Source: an uncultured Oscillospiraceae bacterium (GTDB lineage Bacteria > Bacillota > Clostridia > Oscillospirales > Oscillospiraceae). From it: DNA of 7,596 bases. The stretch spans positions 1 to 7,596 of the forward strand of contig CAKUHV010000083.1 in the NCBI GenBank assembly GCA_934659445.1, written 5' to 3'. Under the pieces are notes generated by a model. That model did no database searches. It was given only the letters and a program-made list of their open reading frames with translations, and had not been told where the DNA came from. The position numbers and the translations under genes are program-made. Below, in pieces: positions 5,026 through 7,596 of this stretch; position 1 is the stretch's first letter; each line of letters begins with the position of its first letter.

Positions 5026-5026
5026 C

Positions 5027-7596
5027 ATGGCAGAGATGACCCCCATGATGCGGCAGTATCTGGAGATGAAGGAGAAGCACCCCGACTCCATCCTCTTCTT
5101 CCGCCTGGGCGACTTTTACGAGATGTTCAACGAGGACGCCAAGCTGGCGTCCAAGGAGCTGGACCTCACTCTGACCACACGGGACCGCAACAAGCCGGAG
5201 GAGGAGCGCACCCCCATGTGCGGCGTGCCCTATCACTCCTGCGACAGCTATATCGCCCGGCTCATCGCCAAGGGCTATAAGGTGGCCATCTGCGAGCAGA
5301 TGGAGGACCCCGCCCTGGCCAAGGGCCTGGTGGACCGGGACGTGACCCGGATCATCACCCCGGGCACGGTGATCGCCTCCTCCATGCTGGAGGAGGGGAA
5401 GAACAACTTCCTCTGCGCCGTTTACGCCGACTCCGCCGCCTGCGGCCTGTGCCTGTGCGACATCTCCACCGGCGAGGTGTTCGCCACCTCCTTCCCCCAG
5501 TCGGAGGAGGCCGCCGACCACCTGAAAAACGAGCTGGGCCGCTTCCACCCCGCCGAGGCCATTTTGTCCGATGGAGCCTGGAATCTGGAGGGGCTGGTGG
5601 ACTATCTGAAGGAGCGGCTGGACTGCCTGTGCGAAAACGGGGGCGAGGCCCGCTTCCGCTACGACGTGAGCCTGTCGGCGGTGAAAAAGCAGTTCACCGC
5701 CGGGCTGGACACCCTGCCGGAGGGGGACAGGGCGGCGGTGCAGGCCGCCGGGGGACTGCTGGCCTATCTGTACGAGACCCAGAAGACCGACCTGTCCCAC
5801 CTCTCCGTGTTCTCCTATTACACCACCGGGCAGTATATGGAGCTGGACCTCACCGCCCGCCAGACTCTGGAGCTGACCGCCACCATGCGCGCCCAGGAGA
5901 AAAAGGGCTCTCTGCTGTGGGTGCTGGACAAGACCCGCACCGCCATGGGCGGCCGGCTGCTGCGGGGGTGGATGGAGCGGCCCCTCCTCTCCCCGGTGCA
6001 GATCGCCCGGCGGCAGCAGGCGGTGGCCGACCTGGTGGAGGACATCATCACCCGGGAGGAGCTCACCCTGGTGCTGAAGGAGGTCACCGACCTGGAGCGG
6101 CTCATCGGCCGGGTGGTGTACGGCACCGCCGGAGGCCGGGACCTGGTGGCCCTGGCCGGGGGACTCAGCCGCCTGCCCCGCATCCGCCAGCTGATTTCCC
6201 CCTGCTCCTCCGCCCTGCTGCGCACCCTGGCCGAGCAGCTGGACGACCTGCCGGAGCTGACCGGGCTGATCCAGTCCGCCTTTGTGGACGCGCCCCCCTT
6301 CTCCGTGCGGGAGGGCAAGTTCATCCGCCGGGGCTACAACGAGGAAGTGGACCGCCTGTGGGACCTTATTGAAAACAGCACCGACGTGCTGGCGGAGATG
6401 GAGGCCCAGGTGAAGGCGGAGACGGGCATCAAAAATATGCGCATCCGCTTCAACAAGGTGTTCGGCTATTACATCGAGGTAGCCAAGGCCCAGATCGATC
6501 TGGTGCCCGCCGACTGGACCCGGAAGCAGACTACGGTGAACGCCGAGCGGTACATCTCTCAGGAGCTGAAGGAGCTGGAGCACACCATCCTCTCCGCCCA
6601 GGACAAGGTGGTGGCCCTGGAGTATCAGCTGTTCAGCCAGATCCGGGAGCAGGTGTGCGCCCAGGTGGCCGCCATCCAGCGCTCCGCCGCCGCGGCGGCC
6701 CAGGTGGACGTGCTCAACTCTCTGGCCACGGTGGCCGCGGCCAACAATTACTGTATGCCCCTGGTGGACAGTTCCAACGTCATTCAGATCACCGAGGGCC
6801 GCCACCCTGTAGTGGAAAAGGTGCTCAAGGGGGGACTGTTTGTCCCCAACGACACCCATATGGACGGGGGGGACGACCTGTGTGCCATCCTCACCGGCCC
6901 CAACATGGCGGGTAAGTCCACCTATATGCGTCAGGTGGCCCTGATCGTCCTCATGGCCCAGATGGGCTCCTTCGTCCCCGCCCGCTCCGCCCACATCGGC
7001 GTGGTGGACCGGATCTTCACCCGCATCGGCGCCAGCGACGACCTGTCCTCCGGCAAGTCCACCTTTATGGTGGAGATGACCGAGGTGGCCGCCCTGCTGA
7101 AAAACGCCACCCCCGCTTCCCTGCTCATCCTGGACGAGATCGGCCGGGGCACCAGCACTTACGACGGCATGGCCATCGCCCGGGCGGTGCTGGAGTACTG
7201 CGCGGACAGGAAGCACCTTGGCTGCAAGACCCTGTTCGCCACCCACTACCACGAGCTCACCGCTCTGGAGGGGGCGATCCCCGGGGTGAAGAACTACAAC
7301 ATTGCCGCCAAGAAGAAGGGCGGCGACGTGATCTTCCTGCGGAAGATCGTCCGGGGGGGCGCCGACCAGAGCTACGGCATCGAGGTGGCCCGGCTGGCCG
7401 GGGTGCCCGACCGGGTGATCCGCCGCGCCCACCAGATCTTAGAGGAGCTGGAGGCGGGACAGCCCGCCGCCCCCGCCGCTGTGCCGGCCCAGGGGCAGAT
7501 CTCCCTGCTGGATCTGGGGGGTCAGACCGTGCTGAAAAAGCTGGAGATGACCGACGTGAACGTCCTGTCCCCCATCGAGGCCCTGAACCTGCTGGC
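5027..7596 (+). CDS. mutS: DNA mismatch repair protein MutS (3' end cut by the window)
   Basis: MutS finds base mismatches and small loops after replication and, as an ATP-driven sliding clamp, recruits MutL. The frame is open from ATG 5027 to the window end (856 full codons, no stop). Since family members are about 850-870 residues, probably only a short C-terminal tail is missing. The mismatch-binding domain I carries the F-x-E motif at F30-Y31-E32 in LGDFYEMF, followed by MCGVPYHS. Domain II begins near 126. The core/lever/clamp region runs about 262-560, including NMRIRFNKVFGYYIEV (470-485). The ABC-type ATPase domain has Walker A GPNMAGKST (624-632), the signature region DDLSSGKSTFMVEMTE (671-686), Walker B LLILDEIGRG with D703 and E704, and H740 in THYHEL. 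QISLL (824-828), after an Ala/Pro linker, resembles the sliding-clamp binding motif. The start is chosen because the N-terminus MAEMTPMMRQY aligns with family starts and a long ribosome site precedes it. No promoter is evident nearby, so transcription may come from miaB. Confidence 0.97.
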   Translation, partial: MAEMTPMMRQYLEMKEKHPDSILFFRLGDFYEMFNEDAKLASKELDLTLTTRDRNKPEEERTPMCGVPYHSCDSYIARLIAKGYKVAICEQMEDPALAKGLVDRDVTRIITPGTVIASSMLEEGKNNFLCAVYADSAACGLCLCDISTGEVFATSFPQSEEAADHLKNELGRFHPAEAILSDGAWNLEGLVDYLKERLDCLCENGGEARFRYDVSLSAVKKQFTAGLDTLPEGDRAAVQAAGGLLAYLYETQKTDLSHLSVFSYYTTGQYMELDLTARQTLELTATMRAQEKKGSLLWVLDKTRTAMGGRLLRGWMERPLLSPVQIARRQQAVADLVEDIITREELTLVLKEVTDLERLIGRVVYGTAGGRDLVALAGGLSRLPRIRQLISPCSSALLRTLAEQLDDLPELTGLIQSAFVDAPPFSVREGKFIRRGYNEEVDRLWDLIENSTDVLAEMEAQVKAETGIKNMRIRFNKVFGYYIEVAKAQIDLVPADWTRKQTTVNAERYISQELKELEHTILSAQDKVVALEYQLFSQIREQVCAQVAAIQRSAAAAAQVDVLNSLATVAAANNYCMPLVDSSNVIQITEGRHPVVEKVLKGGLFVPNDTHMDGGDDLCAILTGPNMAGKSTYMRQVALIVLMAQMGSFVPARSAHIGVVDRIFTRIGASDDLSSGKSTFMVEMTEVAALLKNATPASLLILDEIGRGTSTYDGMAIARAVLEYCADRKHLGCKTLFATHYHELTALEGAIPGVKNYNIAAKKKGGDVIFLRKIVRGGADQSYGIEVARLAGVPDRVIRRAHQILEELEAGQPAAPAAVPAQGQISLLDLGGQTVLKKLEMTDVNVLSPIEALNLL

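Larger units (their letters stand above)
4543..5026. repeat. 484-bp hairpin-rich non-coding region, probable compound dispersed repeat
   Basis: I see no credible gene in this gap. It contains at least six hairpins, detailed in separate entries, and is bracketed by imperfect inverted repeats (4545-4563 and 4978-4996). The stretch 4686-4840 is less structured and carries a short direct repeat, CGAGCGG (4753-4759 and 4763-4769). None of the hairpins is followed by a convincing T run on either strand. No paired -35/-10 was found before mutS: TTGACC at 4743 has no -10 partner, and TAATCT at 5000 has no -35 partner. Short open frames here have no ribosome binding site and consist of low-complexity GC-rich translation. 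The style resembles intergenic palindromic repeats found many times in Oscillospiraceae genomes. Copy number in this genome cannot be seen from one window. Confidence 0.6.

Noticed and set aside
4811..7432. 873-codon minus-strand open frame opposite mutS
   Set aside because: It is an antisense shadow of mutS. The real gene does not show a closing stop only because it runs off the window end.

Overview
The window looks like chromosomal DNA from a GC-rich Gram-positive gut-type bacterium of the Oscillospiraceae kind (Flavonifractor or Lawsonibacter-like; inferred, not proven). The grounds are strong purine-rich ribosome binding sites matching the Bacillota 16S tail, TTGC-N17-TATRMT sigma-A-type promoters, a surface protein with SLH domains, and the miaB-mutS gene pair. 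All five genes supported here lie on the plus strand. The long minus-strand open frames are GC-driven shadows.

Layout: positions 70-354 encode a small hypothetical protein with a C-terminal membrane anchor. Positions 477-890 encode a half-size (single-domain) EamA/DMT membrane protein with its own promoter. Positions 1033-2952 encode a secreted 639-residue protein made of WG beta-repeats followed by three SLH domains. It has its own promoter and a near-perfect intrinsic terminator (2968-3001). Positions 3130-4542 encode MiaB, the radical-SAM tRNA methylthiotransferase, with an extended -10 promoter and a GC-rich leader hairpin. Positions 5027 to the window end encode MutS, the mismatch-recognition ATPase, cut off a few residues before its C-terminus.

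The most unusual part is the 484-bp gap between miaB and mutS (4543-5026). It is packed with hairpins, including a 54-bp REP-like unit and a 10-bp perfect stem. It is bracketed by 19-nt imperfect inverted repeats, and each repeat is a short-loop G-quadruplex motif (right copy: four GGG runs with 1-2-1 loops, ending 30 nt upstream of the mutS start codon). A TTTAAT direct repeat lies just outside each end. The region reads best as a non-coding, MITE-like or compound dispersed repeat dropped into a conserved miaB-mutS pair. It carries no recognisable terminator or strong promoter, so mutS may be transcribed through it from the miaB promoter.

The first three genes appear to be independent units: a small membrane protein, a transporter-like protein and a cell-surface protein. 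The last two are housekeeping genes (tRNA modification and mismatch repair). I see no defence, phage or CRISPR system here.
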